DNA of 8,456 nucleotides, taken from assembly GCA_910577835.1 (NCBI GenBank), contig CAJTOU010000066.1, positions 1 through 8,456 on the forward strand. Direction: 5' to 3'. The translations under genes were made by a program, and so were the position numbers. This DNA is from an uncultured Lachnospiraceae bacterium (lineage in GTDB: Bacteria; Bacillota_A; Clostridia; Lachnospirales; Lachnospiraceae). This document shows positions 1 through 6,490 of this stretch, piece by piece; position 1 is the first letter of the stretch; each line of letters opens with the position of its first letter. The notes beneath the pieces are model-generated. The model was not told the DNA's origin and did not search any database. It was given only the letters and a program-made list of their open reading frames with translations.

Positions 1-52
1 GAGCAGAGGACTGAAAATCCTCGTGTCTCTGGTTCGATTCCGGAACTGGGCA
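1..52 (+). tRNA. tRNA-Phe (anticodon GAA), 5' end outside the window
   Basis: The window opens inside a tRNA gene at about standard position 22. Positions 6-10 pair with 18-22 as the anticodon stem. The loop CTGAAAA (11-17) has the invariant T33 at 12 and anticodon GAA at 13-15, which reads Phe codons. The variable loop is 23-27. The T stem is 28-32/40-44 (one G-T pair) around the loop TTCGATT. The 3' acceptor strand is 45-51 and the discriminator base is A52. CCA is not encoded, so it must be added after transcription. A run of six T follows at 53-58. The D-arm 5' side and the 5' acceptor strand lie outside the window, so the acceptor pairing cannot be checked. Confidence 0.93.
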
Positions 53-61
53 TTTTTTGTT

Positions 62-91
62 TCATAAGAAATTACTCCGTATTTCTTATGA
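62..91. repeat. Perfect 11-bp inverted repeat just after the tRNA gene
   Basis: Positions 62-72 (TCATAAGAAAT) and 81-91 (ATTTCTTATGA) are perfect reverse complements around an 8-nt loop. The stem is AT-rich and no T-run follows it; the T-run at 53-58 lies before it. A classic rho-independent terminator is therefore not a good fit. It may protect or process the tRNA 3' end, or be a protein-binding palindrome. The pairing is directly visible; the role is unknown. Confidence 0.5.
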
Positions 92-114
92 CGTAGCTCT
101 TGAAAGGACGGCTG

Positions 115-185
115 TATTTTGAACAAAGTGCAAAGAAGTTTTCATAAAACTATGGTGTCGTAAGCATTTTGTTTTATTCAAAATA
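115..185 (+). promoter_or_regulatory. Long imperfect hairpin in the decarboxylase leader
   Basis: Positions 115-123 pair with 177-185 (9 bp), and 124-131 pair with 164-171 (8 bp with one G-T) after a one-sided 5-nt bulge (172-176). The enclosed apex holds a further 6-bp hairpin, 137-142/146-151. The structure ends just before the ribosome binding site at 191-197, so it would form in the leader if transcription starts upstream of it. A weak promoter-like pair (TTGAAC at 119, CATAAA at 143) lies inside and is not convincing. A cis-regulatory leader, a palindromic repeat or chance pairing are all possible. Confidence 0.35.
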
Positions 186-190
186 GATAA

Positions 191-197
191 GTGAGGG
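191..197 (+). promoter_or_regulatory. Ribosome binding site that sets the decarboxylase start
   Basis: GTGAGGG lies 5 nt before the ATG at 203. The GTG at 191 is in frame and would be an alternative start, but it is part of this Shine-Dalgarno sequence and has only AT-rich sequence before it. The ATG at 203 is therefore preferred. Confidence 0.7.
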
Positions 198-202
198 AAT
201 AT

Positions 203-1750
203 ATGAACGGCACTGATAATAAAGAATATGAAACCTTATATGAAAAGCTGGAGGAATATAGCGAATCTGATTATTATCCATTCCATATGCCCGGACATAA
301 AAGAAATCAAAGGAATGCGGATAAATCTCCCTATTTATATGATATCACTGAAATTGATGGCTTTGATTGCCTTCATTATCCAAAAGAAATTATAAAAAAA
401 CGTATCGAAAAAGTATCCGAATTTTACAAATCAAAAAAAAGCTATTATCTGATTAATGGAAGTACCTGTGGGATTATGTCTGCTCTTTCAGCAGCATCCG
501 AGAGAAAAAAAACAATTATTATGGCGAGAAATTCGCATCAGTCATCTTATAACACTCTTTTTTTATTAAATCTGAAAGCTGAATATCTTTATCCCTCTTA
601 TTCAGAAGAATACGGAATAGCTATGGATATTCAGCCGGAAGCTGTGGAAAAATTGCTTGCAGAATATGATAGTATGGAGGAAATTGCCGCAATTTTTATT
701 ACCTCACCTACTTACGAAGGAGTAGTATCAAATATAAAAGAAATTGCCGAGATTGCTCATAAAAGAAAAATTCCCCTGATTGTAGATGAAGCACATGGTG
801 CACATTTTGGCATGCATGCAGCTTTTCCGCATTCTGCATTGGAAGATGGCGCAGATATTGTGATACAAAGTCTTCATAAAACCCTGCCAAGTCTTACTCA
901 GACAGCAATTCTTCATATCAGCCGGCAAAGTCTGATTGCGCCACAGGATTTAGAAAGATATTTAAGAATTTATCAGTCTAGCAGCCCTTCTTACGTATTG
1001 CTTGCGGGAATAGACAGATGTATGGATATTTTAATGAAAGAACGTGAAATTTTATTTGGAAAATATGCAGAACGGTTAAATAATTTCAGAAAAAATTGCA
1101 GAGAATTTAGATATTTTAAATTATTTTCCGCTTTGGGACAGGCATATGATTATGATAAATCAAAACTGGTAATTATACCAGATTTCAGATATTATAATGG
1201 AATGAAATTATATAATGTTTTTCTGAATAAATATCATCTTCAAATGGAAATGGCATCTGAAAGATATGTAATTGCAATGACTTCTGTAAATGATACAGAT
1301 GAAGGCTTTGAGAGATTATATTATGCACTGGAAGATATGGAAAGAGAAATCAGAATATCTGTGCGTTACAGACAAATTTATTCAGATAAGTCCCAAAATG
1401 GAGGAAATGTACAGGCTTATCAGCAGGAAGCGAATTATTTTGGAAAAAAAATCAATATAGGGTATGAAAAAGCAGTTGTATGCAGAAAAATTAGGGATGC
1501 ATATGAAGAAAAATATGATATGATAGAATTGGAAATGGCAAAGGGAAAGATATCAACAGAATTTATCTATTTGTATCCTCCCGGAATACCGATTCTTGCT
1601 CCCGGTGAAATTATTACGGAAAGTATTATTCAGAATGTAAAAAGATATCTTGCACAGGGTTTGAATGTACAGGGATTATCTGATGAGAGCTGCCATACGA
1701 TTAAAGTAGTGAGAGAGAACTGGAAGCCATTTCGATTTGAAAGTATATAG
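203..1750 (+). CDS. Orn/Lys/Arg decarboxylase family protein (PLP-dependent, YaaO/SpeA-like)
   Basis: A 515-residue fold-type I PLP enzyme of the basic amino acid decarboxylase group, cytosolic. The family removes the alpha-carboxyl group of arginine, lysine or ornithine, giving agmatine, cadaverine or putrescine. Visible marks (numbered from the ATG at 203) are the N-terminal FHMPGHKR near residue 27, the cofactor region VDEAHGAHFG near 194-203, the PLP Schiff-base lysine in QSLHKTL at K226 (codon 878-880), and the C-terminal YPPGIPILAPGE typical of the group's C-terminal domain. Length is normal for the short Gram-positive type (about 480-500 residues), not the large E. coli-type enzymes. 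Substrate cannot be read from sequence. It is the first gene of the operon and holds the position of B. subtilis yaaO. The start is chosen by the ribosome binding site at 191-197; the annotated start could be the GTG at 191. Confidence 0.9.
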   Translation: MNGTDNKEYETLYEKLEEYSESDYYPFHMPGHKRNQRNADKSPYLYDITEIDGFDCLHYPKEIIKKRIEKVSEFYKSKKSYYLINGSTCGIMSALSAASERKKTIIMARNSHQSSYNTLFLLNLKAEYLYPSYSEEYGIAMDIQPEAVEKLLAEYDSMEEIAAIFITSPTYEGVVSNIKEIAEIAHKRKIPLIVDEAHGAHFGMHAAFPHSALEDGADIVIQSLHKTLPSLTQTAILHISRQSLIAPQDLERYLRIYQSSSPSYVLLAGIDRCMDILMKEREILFGKYAERLNNFRKNCREFRYFKLFSALGQAYDYDKSKLVIIPDFRYYNGMKLYNVFLNKYHLQMEMASERYVIAMTSVNDTDEGFERLYYALEDMEREIRISVRYRQIYSDKSQNGGNVQAYQQEANYFGKKINIGYEKAVVCRKIRDAYEEKYDMIELEMAKGKISTEFIYLYPPGIPILAPGEIITESIIQNVKRYLAQGLNVQGLSDESCHTIKVVRENWKPFRFESI

Positions 1751-1758
1751 GAGGGATT

Positions 1759-2358
1759 ATGAGTTATATTTTTTATTTAATGGGAAAAAGTTCTTCCGGA
1801 AAAGATACCTTATATAAAAAAATAAAACGAAAAATGCCGGAATTAAAAACAATTATTGGATATACTACAAGACCTGCCAGAAAAAATGAAGTGGATGGAC
1901 GAGAGTATTATTTTGTAACTGAGGATAAGATGAAGGAAATGATAAAAAATGGTATTGTAATAGAAAACAGAGCTTATCAGACGGTACATGGGGTGTGGAA
2001 CTATTTTACGGCAGATGATGGTCAGGTAGAAGATTTGGGAGAACCTTATATTTTAATTGGAACTTTGCAGTCTTTTGTAAAGGTAAGAGATTATTATGGA
2101 GAAGACAGGGTAATACCAATTTACATAGAGGTTGAGGACGGAATTCGCCTGAAAAGAGCACTGGAAAGAGAAATGAAACAGGAAAAGCCCAGATATGCAG
2201 AGCTGTGTCGAAGATTTCTGGCGGATGAAGAAGATTTCAAAGAAGAAAATATTTTAAATTGCGGGATTGACAGAAGATTTTCTAATATTAATATGGAAAA
2301 ATGTCTCAAAGAAATATGTCAATTTATAAAAGAAAAAGAAATAGATTCAGGGAGGTGA
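1759..2358 (+). CDS. Guanylate kinase-like P-loop nucleotide kinase
   Basis: A 199-residue protein with a guanylate kinase fold; Gmk transfers phosphate from ATP to GMP. The P-loop is GKSSSGKDT (residues 9-17). The GMP-binding segment TTRPARKNEVDGREYYF (36-52) keeps R38, R41 and Y50. E69 in VIENRAY fits the guanine-binding Glu. A lid-type arginine region spans about 130-152 (KRALERE, CRRF). Two parts depart from canonical Gmk: the FGNYYGT motif is replaced by HGVWNYFT, and the acidic LDIDWQGA segment by LIGTLQSF, losing a guanine-contacting Asp. It may be a paralogue with altered substrate use. It sits where B. subtilis has tmk (thymidylate kinase), but TTRPxR and the spacing are Gmk-like. 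The ribosome binding site AGGAGGG (1749-1755) overlaps the upstream TAG. I am confident of the fold, less so of the substrate. Confidence 0.82.
   Translation: MSYIFYLMGKSSSGKDTLYKKIKRKMPELKTIIGYTTRPARKNEVDGREYYFVTEDKMKEMIKNGIVIENRAYQTVHGVWNYFTADDGQVEDLGEPYILIGTLQSFVKVRDYYGEDRVIPIYIEVEDGIRLKRALEREMKQEKPRYAELCRRFLADEEDFKEENILNCGIDRRFSNINMEKCLKEICQFIKEKEIDSGR
2350..2357 (+). promoter_or_regulatory. Ribosome binding site supporting the TTG start of yaaR
   Basis: GGGAGGTG contains the TG of the kinase stop codon (TGA, 2356-2358) and lies 5 nt before the TTG at 2363. The next in-frame ATG (2384) has no Shine-Dalgarno sequence, so the rare TTG start is preferred. Confidence 0.7.
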
Positions 2359-2362
2359 GACT

Positions 2363-2818
2363 TTGGATAATCATATAAATAATATGAAAGTATCAGAGAT
2401 TTTAACAAATCCAAATCCTGAAGTAAACAGAAATGTTCAAAGCAAAGATGATTCATTTAAATTTATGCTGGTGAGCAATATACAGGAAAAGGAGCTTCAG
2501 GAAAGAATCGGCGGTCTGATGAGTCAGATTAACGAGCAGGGAAAAAAGATATCCAAAAAGAAAGATATCAGAGATATGAGACGATACAGGGAGTTGATTA
2601 AATCTCTTTTAAATGAAGTAGTATATAGGTCTCATCAATTTTCCAGAGAAAATTTTCTGGACAGAAGAGGCCGGCATCGTGTGTATGGAATTATCAGACT
2701 GGTAGATAAAAATCTGGATGAGCTGGCGGAAGAATTGATGAAGGATGAAAAAGATAATATTTCAATATTAAGTAAAATAGGAGAAATCGAAGGATTACTG
2801 CTGGATATATTTACTTAA
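2363..2818 (+). CDS. yaaR: YaaR family protein (DUF327)
   Basis: A 151-residue protein of a family with no established biochemical function, found beside tmk/holB in many Firmicutes. The hallmark is the C-terminal half: LDRRGRHRVYGII at residues 99-111 followed by RLVDKNLDELAEEL, then an Ile/Leu-rich helical end. The whole sequence is charged and predicted helical, with no signal peptide, membrane segment or catalytic motif. The N-terminal 30 residues are polar and probably disordered. It starts with TTG; the ribosome binding site overlaps the upstream stop, and the next gene begins 14 nt after its own stop. The position between the nucleotide kinase and holB matches B. subtilis exactly, which supports the assignment. 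A role linked to the replication or RNA genes next to it is only an inference from this conserved context. Confidence 0.85.
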   Translation: MDNHINNMKVSEILTNPNPEVNRNVQSKDDSFKFMLVSNIQEKELQERIGGLMSQINEQGKKISKKKDIRDMRRYRELIKSLLNEVVYRSHQFSRENFLDRRGRHRVYGIIRLVDKNLDELAEELMKDEKDNISILSKIGEIEGLLLDIFT

Positions 2819-2822
2819 ATAT

Positions 2823-2828
2823 GGGAGG
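2823..2828 (+). promoter_or_regulatory. Ribosome binding site that sets the holB start
   Basis: GGGAGG sits 4 nt before the ATG at 2833. The in-frame ATG at 2821 overlaps this site and has no Shine-Dalgarno sequence of its own, so 2833 is the likelier start. Confidence 0.7.
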
Positions 2829-2832
2829 TTTT

Positions 2833-3858
2833 ATGGCTGGATTTGATGAAATATCAGGTCAGGAAAAGATTGTGGAACATTTTTTAAATGCGATAAAAAC
2901 GGATAAAATATCTCATGCCTATATATTAAACGGGGAAAAGGGTATGGGAAAGAAAATGATGGCAAAGGCATTTGCGATGACTGTGCAGTGTGAACAGGGT
3001 GGAAATACGCCCTGCATGTCCTGTCATTCCTGCAGACAGTTTATCAGTGGAAATCATCCAGATATTAAGTGGGTTACGCATGAAAAACCTGCAAGTATTT
3101 CTGTGGAAGATATCAGAACACAGGTAAATAATGATATTATGATACGGCCTTATGAATATAAAAGAAAAATTTATATTATTGATGAGGCAGAAAAAATGAC
3201 AGTGGCATCTCAGAACGCACTCTTGAAAACGATAGAGGAACCACCAAAATATGCGGTGCTGCTTCTTCTGACTCTAAATAAAGAAATGCTTTTGCAGACA
3301 ATTTTATCCAGATGCGTGATTATGGATTTTAGACCTGTAAAAAATGAAGTAATTGTGGATTATTTAAGAAAAAAAGAAAAAATTGTGGATTATCGTGCAA
3401 GAGAAGCGGCAGCATTTTCAGAGGGAAATATCGGAAGAGCAAAGGATATGTGCGCATCAGATGATTTTTTTACATTTAAGGAAGAAGTTTTAAGAATGAC
3501 TAAGAATATAGAAAAAATGACTGCGGCAGATATAGGGGAAAATGTAAAAAATATAACGAAGCAGTATAAGGAAATAATAGGAAATTATTTTAATTTGCTG
3601 GAACTTTGGTATCGAGATGTGTTAATATATAAGGTGTGCCACAATAAAGAGGAACTGCTGTTTCAGAAAGAAGAAAAAAATATACGTGAGCAGTCATTCA
3701 AGCTTGGATATGACAGGATTGGGCAGATACTGGAAAATATTCACAGAGTAAGATTCCGGATAAAATCAAATGTAAATTTTGAACTGGCACTGGAAATGCT
3801 GTTTATTCATATAAAAGACAGCTTTGCATTTGAAAACCGGATATATGGAGGTTTATAG
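2833..3858 (+). CDS. holB: DNA polymerase III subunit delta' (clamp loader)
   Basis: A 341-residue AAA+ protein; delta' is the stator of the clamp loader that opens the beta sliding clamp and places it on primed DNA. Visible (numbered from the ATG at 2833): a Walker A-like GEKGMGKK at 34-41; a zinc-binding cysteine set at C53, C61, C64 and C67; a Walker B-like IYIIDEAEKM at 113-122; KTIEEPPKYAVLLLLT at 132-147; and the SRC motif at 159-161, whose arginine serves as the finger toward the neighbouring subunit. The C-terminal part is helical and less conserved, as usual in delta'. Unlike E. coli delta', the P-loop looks intact, as in many Gram-positive homologues, so nucleotide binding is possible. 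DnaX (tau/gamma) was considered, but that protein is longer and lies near recR. The four-codon-shorter start is chosen by the ribosome binding site. Confidence 0.92.
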   Translation: MAGFDEISGQEKIVEHFLNAIKTDKISHAYILNGEKGMGKKMMAKAFAMTVQCEQGGNTPCMSCHSCRQFISGNHPDIKWVTHEKPASISVEDIRTQVNNDIMIRPYEYKRKIYIIDEAEKMTVASQNALLKTIEEPPKYAVLLLLTLNKEMLLQTILSRCVIMDFRPVKNEVIVDYLRKKEKIVDYRAREAAAFSEGNIGRAKDMCASDDFFTFKEEVLRMTKNIEKMTAADIGENVKNITKQYKEIIGNYFNLLELWYRDVLIYKVCHNKEELLFQKEEKNIREQSFKLGYDRIGQILENIHRVRFRIKSNVNFELALEMLFIHIKDSFAFENRIYGGL

Positions 3859-3861
3859 ATT

Positions 3862-4767
3862 ATGGTAAAAATAATAGGTGTGAGATTTCGAAGAGCAGGA
3901 AAGATTTATTTTTTCAGTCCAGCGGACTATGATATCAAACAGGGACAGCATGTGATTGTCGAAACGGCAAGAGGTGTTGAATATGGAAGTGTAGTTTTGG
4001 GTCCAAAGGAAATAGAGGAAGACAAGGTGATTCAGCCGTTAAAATCAGTGATAAGACTGGCTACACAAGAGGATGATGAGCAGGAATTAAAAAATAAAGA
4101 AAAGGAAAAAAAGGCTTCGGAAATTTGTCTGGAAAAGATACGTAAGCATGGTCTTGATATGAAGCTGATTGGAACAGAATATACCTTTGATAATAATAAA
4201 GTATTGTTTTATTTTACTGCTGACGGAAGAATTGATTTTAGAGAGCTTGTAAAGGATTTGGCATCTGTTTTTAAAACAAGAATTGAATTAAGACAGATAG
4301 GTGTAAGAGATGAAACAAAGGTATTGGGCGGCATCAGTATTTGCGGGCGCCCTCTGTGCTGTAGCTCTTATTTGTCTGATTTTGTACCTGTTTCCATAAA
4401 AATGGCAAAGGAACAAAATTTATCTTTAAATCCTACCAAAATATCCGGTATGTGCGGAAGACTGATGTGCTGTCTGAAAAATGAGGAAGATGCATATGAA
4501 TATCTCAATTCAAAGCTTCCAAATGTAGGAGAATTTGTAACGACAAGTGATGGACTGAAAGGGGAGGTTTCTTCTGTCAATGTGTTAAAACAACTTGTTA
4601 AGGTGATTGTGGAGATAAATGATGAAAAGGAAATCAGGGAATACAAGGTGGAAGAATTGAAATTTAAAAAGAAAAGAAAACGTGAGAATGATAAAATTAA
4701 TGATGAAGAATTAAAACAACTGGAAGAATTGGAGAAAAAGGAAGGAAAGTCAAAATTTGATGATTAA
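3862..4767 (+). CDS. ricT: RicT/YaaT family protein (PSP1 domain)
   Basis: A 301-residue protein with a PSP1 C-terminal domain. In B. subtilis, RicT (YaaT) forms a complex with RicA (YmcA) and RicF (YlbF) that carries Fe-S clusters and acts with RNase Y in mRNA processing, affecting sporulation, competence and biofilm. The N terminus (1-60) is the typical VRFRRAGKIYFFSP to EYGSVVLGP region. The cysteine signature is clear: C161, C166 and C167 in CGRPLCC, and C198, C203 and C204 in MCGRLMCC, consistent with metal-cluster ligands. The last 35 residues are a highly charged Lys/Glu tail, probably disordered. GGAGG at 3847-3851 lies inside the end of holB, 10 nt before the ATG. The 3' end overlaps the next gene by 8 nt. 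RicA and RicF are not in the window, as expected. Confidence 0.92.
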   Translation: MVKIIGVRFRRAGKIYFFSPADYDIKQGQHVIVETARGVEYGSVVLGPKEIEEDKVIQPLKSVIRLATQEDDEQELKNKEKEKKASEICLEKIRKHGLDMKLIGTEYTFDNNKVLFYFTADGRIDFRELVKDLASVFKTRIELRQIGVRDETKVLGGISICGRPLCCSSYLSDFVPVSIKMAKEQNLSLNPTKISGMCGRLMCCLKNEEDAYEYLNSKLPNVGEFVTTSDGLKGEVSSVNVLKQLVKVIVEINDEKEIREYKVEELKFKKKRKRENDKINDEELKQLEELEKKEGKSKFDD

Positions 4768-5494
4768 TCTGTTGCAGGGAGAGCGAATTGATGATTTGGA
4801 GAGGAATGGTTATAAAATTATTCAAAATAAAGAAAAGTTCTGTTTTGGAATGGATGCTGTACTTTTGTCAGGATTTACAAAGGTACATAAGGGAGAACAG
4901 GTATTGGACCTTGGAACAGGAACAGGCATTATTCCCATACTCTTAGAGGCGAAGACAGAGGGTATGCATTTTAAAGCTCTGGAGATTCAGAAGGAAAGTG
5001 CAGATATGGCAGAGAGAAGCGTCAGATTAAATCATTTGGAAGAAAAAATAGATATCATCTGTGGAGATATTAAAGAGGCTGCTGTTATTTTTGGAAAATC
5101 TGTTTTTGATGTAGTGACTTCAAATCCTCCGTATATAAATGACCGGCATGGTTTAAAAAATCCGGATATTCCAAAGGCAATTGCCAGACATGAAGTCTTA
5201 TGCAGTCTTGAGGATGTAGTGAGTCAGGCGGCAATGGTGTTAAAACCAAATGGCAGGTTTTATATGGTGCACAGACCGCATAGACTGATTGAAATCATTC
5301 ATGTTTTAACAAAATATAAGTTAGAGCCAAAAAGAATGAAATTTGTACACCCTTATATTGACAGAGAGGCAAATATGGTTTTAATAGAAGCGGTCAGAGG
5401 AGGCAAATCCATGGTTAAGCTCGAAGCGCCGATTGTGGTATTTAAGGAAAAAGGTGTTTATTCAGATGAGATAAAAGGAATCTACGGATATTAG
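4760..5494 (+). CDS. trmN6: tRNA1(Val) (adenine37-N6)-methyltransferase-like protein (YabB/TrmN6 family)
   Basis: A 244-residue class I SAM-dependent methyltransferase. The SAM-binding motif I is LDLGTGTG at 49-56. The catalytic N6-adenine-type motif NPPY is at 122-125 (in TSNPPYIN). The N-terminal QNKEKFCFGMDAVLLSGF at about 22-39 is characteristic of the TrmN6/YabB group. E. coli TrmN6 (YfiC) methylates A37 of tRNA1(Val); the target here is inferred by family only. The ATG at 4760 overlaps the end of ricT by 8 nt, suggesting translational coupling, with AGGAAAG at 4743-4749 as ribosome binding site. A TTG at 4757 could also start it, adding one residue. The B. subtilis yabA gene found between yaaT and yabB is absent here. 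Confidence 0.85.
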   Translation: MINLLQGERIDDLERNGYKIIQNKEKFCFGMDAVLLSGFTKVHKGEQVLDLGTGTGIIPILLEAKTEGMHFKALEIQKESADMAERSVRLNHLEEKIDIICGDIKEAAVIFGKSVFDVVTSNPPYINDRHGLKNPDIPKAIARHEVLCSLEDVVSQAAMVLKPNGRFYMVHRPHRLIEIIHVLTKYKLEPKRMKFVHPYIDREANMVLIEAVRGGKSMVKLEAPIVVFKEKGVYSDEIKGIYGY

Positions 5495-5507
5495 AAAAGA
5501 GGCAAAT

Positions 5508-6350
5508 ATGGCAGGGAAATTATATTTATGCGCAACTCCCATAGGAAATTTGGAAGATATTACATACAGAGTGCTTAAAACTTTAAGGGAAGTGGATTTA
5601 ATAGGTGCAGAAGATACAAGACATAGTATTCATCTGATGAATCACTTTGAGATAAAGACGCCGATGACCAGCTATCATGAGTACAATAAAGTAGAAAAAG
5701 CCAAGATTCTTGTTGAGCAGATGAAAGAGGGTAAAAATATTGCTATTATCACAGATGCGGGTACACCGGGGATTTCAGACCCTGGAGAAGAAATTGTGAG
5801 GCAGTGTTATGAGGCGGGAATAGAAGTAACATCAATTCCAGGTCCCGCAGCATGTATTACGGCGCTTACCATGTCTGGTCTGAATACAAGAAGGTTTGCA
5901 TTTGAGGCATTTCTGCCGACAGAGAAAAAGGAAAGGCAGAGAATACTGGAGGAACTGAAAAACGAGACAAGAACCATAGTGCTCTATGAAGCACCGCATC
6001 ATCTGATAAGGACCTTAAAGGAACTGCAAAAGATTCTTGGAGACAGGGAAATGACACTGTGCAAGGAATTGACAAAAATTTATGAAAGGGCAGAGAAATC
6101 TACCATAGAAAAGCTGATTGAGAAATATGAAGAAACAGAAATCAAGGGCGAATATGTTTTGGTTATTCAGGGCAGGTCTTTTGAAGAAATCAAAAAGGAA
6201 GAACAGGAAGTATATCTGCAAATAAGTATTGAAGAACATATGCAGAAATATCTTTCGCGGGGAATGGATAAAAAGGAAGCGATGAAGCAGGTTGCAAAGG
6301 ACAGAGGAATATCAAAAAGAGAAGTATATGCACAGGTTAATATATTATGA
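5508..6350 (+). CDS. rsmI: 16S rRNA (cytidine1402-2'-O)-methyltransferase
   Basis: A 280-residue tetrapyrrole-methylase-fold enzyme that adds the 2'-O-methyl group to C1402 of 16S rRNA in the ribosomal decoding centre, using SAM. Family motifs in order: LYLCATPIGNLEDIT (5-19), GAEDTRH (33-39), YHEYN (56-60), ITDAGTPGISDPG (81-93) and IPGPAA (110-115). The C-terminal helical domain (about 235-280) is complete, so the protein is full length for the family. It starts at ATG with AGAGG at 5498-5502, 13 nt after the methyltransferase stop, and is the last gene before the terminator. B. subtilis has yazA between yabB and yabC (rsmI); here the two genes are adjacent. Confidence 0.95.
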   Translation: MAGKLYLCATPIGNLEDITYRVLKTLREVDLIGAEDTRHSIHLMNHFEIKTPMTSYHEYNKVEKAKILVEQMKEGKNIAIITDAGTPGISDPGEEIVRQCYEAGIEVTSIPGPAACITALTMSGLNTRRFAFEAFLPTEKKERQRILEELKNETRTIVLYEAPHHLIRTLKELQKILGDREMTLCKELTKIYERAEKSTIEKLIEKYEETEIKGEYVLVIQGRSFEEIKKEEQEVYLQISIEEHMQKYLSRGMDKKEAMKQVAKDRGISKREVYAQVNIL

Positions 6351-6420
6351 AACAGATACCTGTCTTATAATGAAAAAGGATTATATTGACTGTTTTATAA
6401 AATATAACAAAATAAAAAAT

Positions 6421-6453
6421 GCCTCCGTGTATTTAAATACAGCGGAGGCTTTT
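6421..6453. terminator. Bidirectional rho-independent terminator between convergent operons
   Basis: GCCTCCG (6421-6427) pairs with CGGAGGC (6443-6449). The stem continues inward through the perfect palindrome GTATTTAAATAC (6429-6440), with one bulged base between. On the plus strand TTTT follows at 6450-6453. On the minus strand the A-rich stretch 6411-6420 gives a run of six T just after the stem. It lies about 70 nt after the rsmI stop and about 40 nt beyond the stop of the leftward LytTR gene, so it can end both transcripts; the minus-strand version has the stronger U-tract. Confidence 0.85.
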
Positions 6454-6490
6454 CGCTTCAAAAATATATGCTTAACATAAAAATAGAAAA

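Noticed and set aside
119..148. TTGAAC and CATAAA as the operon promoter
   Set aside because: The spacing is 18 nt but the -10 matches poorly, and the site lies inside the leader hairpin; not strong enough to list as a promoter.
4368..4646. Minus-strand 92-codon frame within ricT
   Set aside because: It is a shadow of the ricT coding frame with low-complexity Ser/Thr/Phe content and no family features.
6292..6480. Plus-strand 62-codon open frame overlapping the end of rsmI and the terminator
   Set aside because: It starts inside the well-supported rsmI reading frame, has no ribosome binding site and runs through the strong terminator hairpin.
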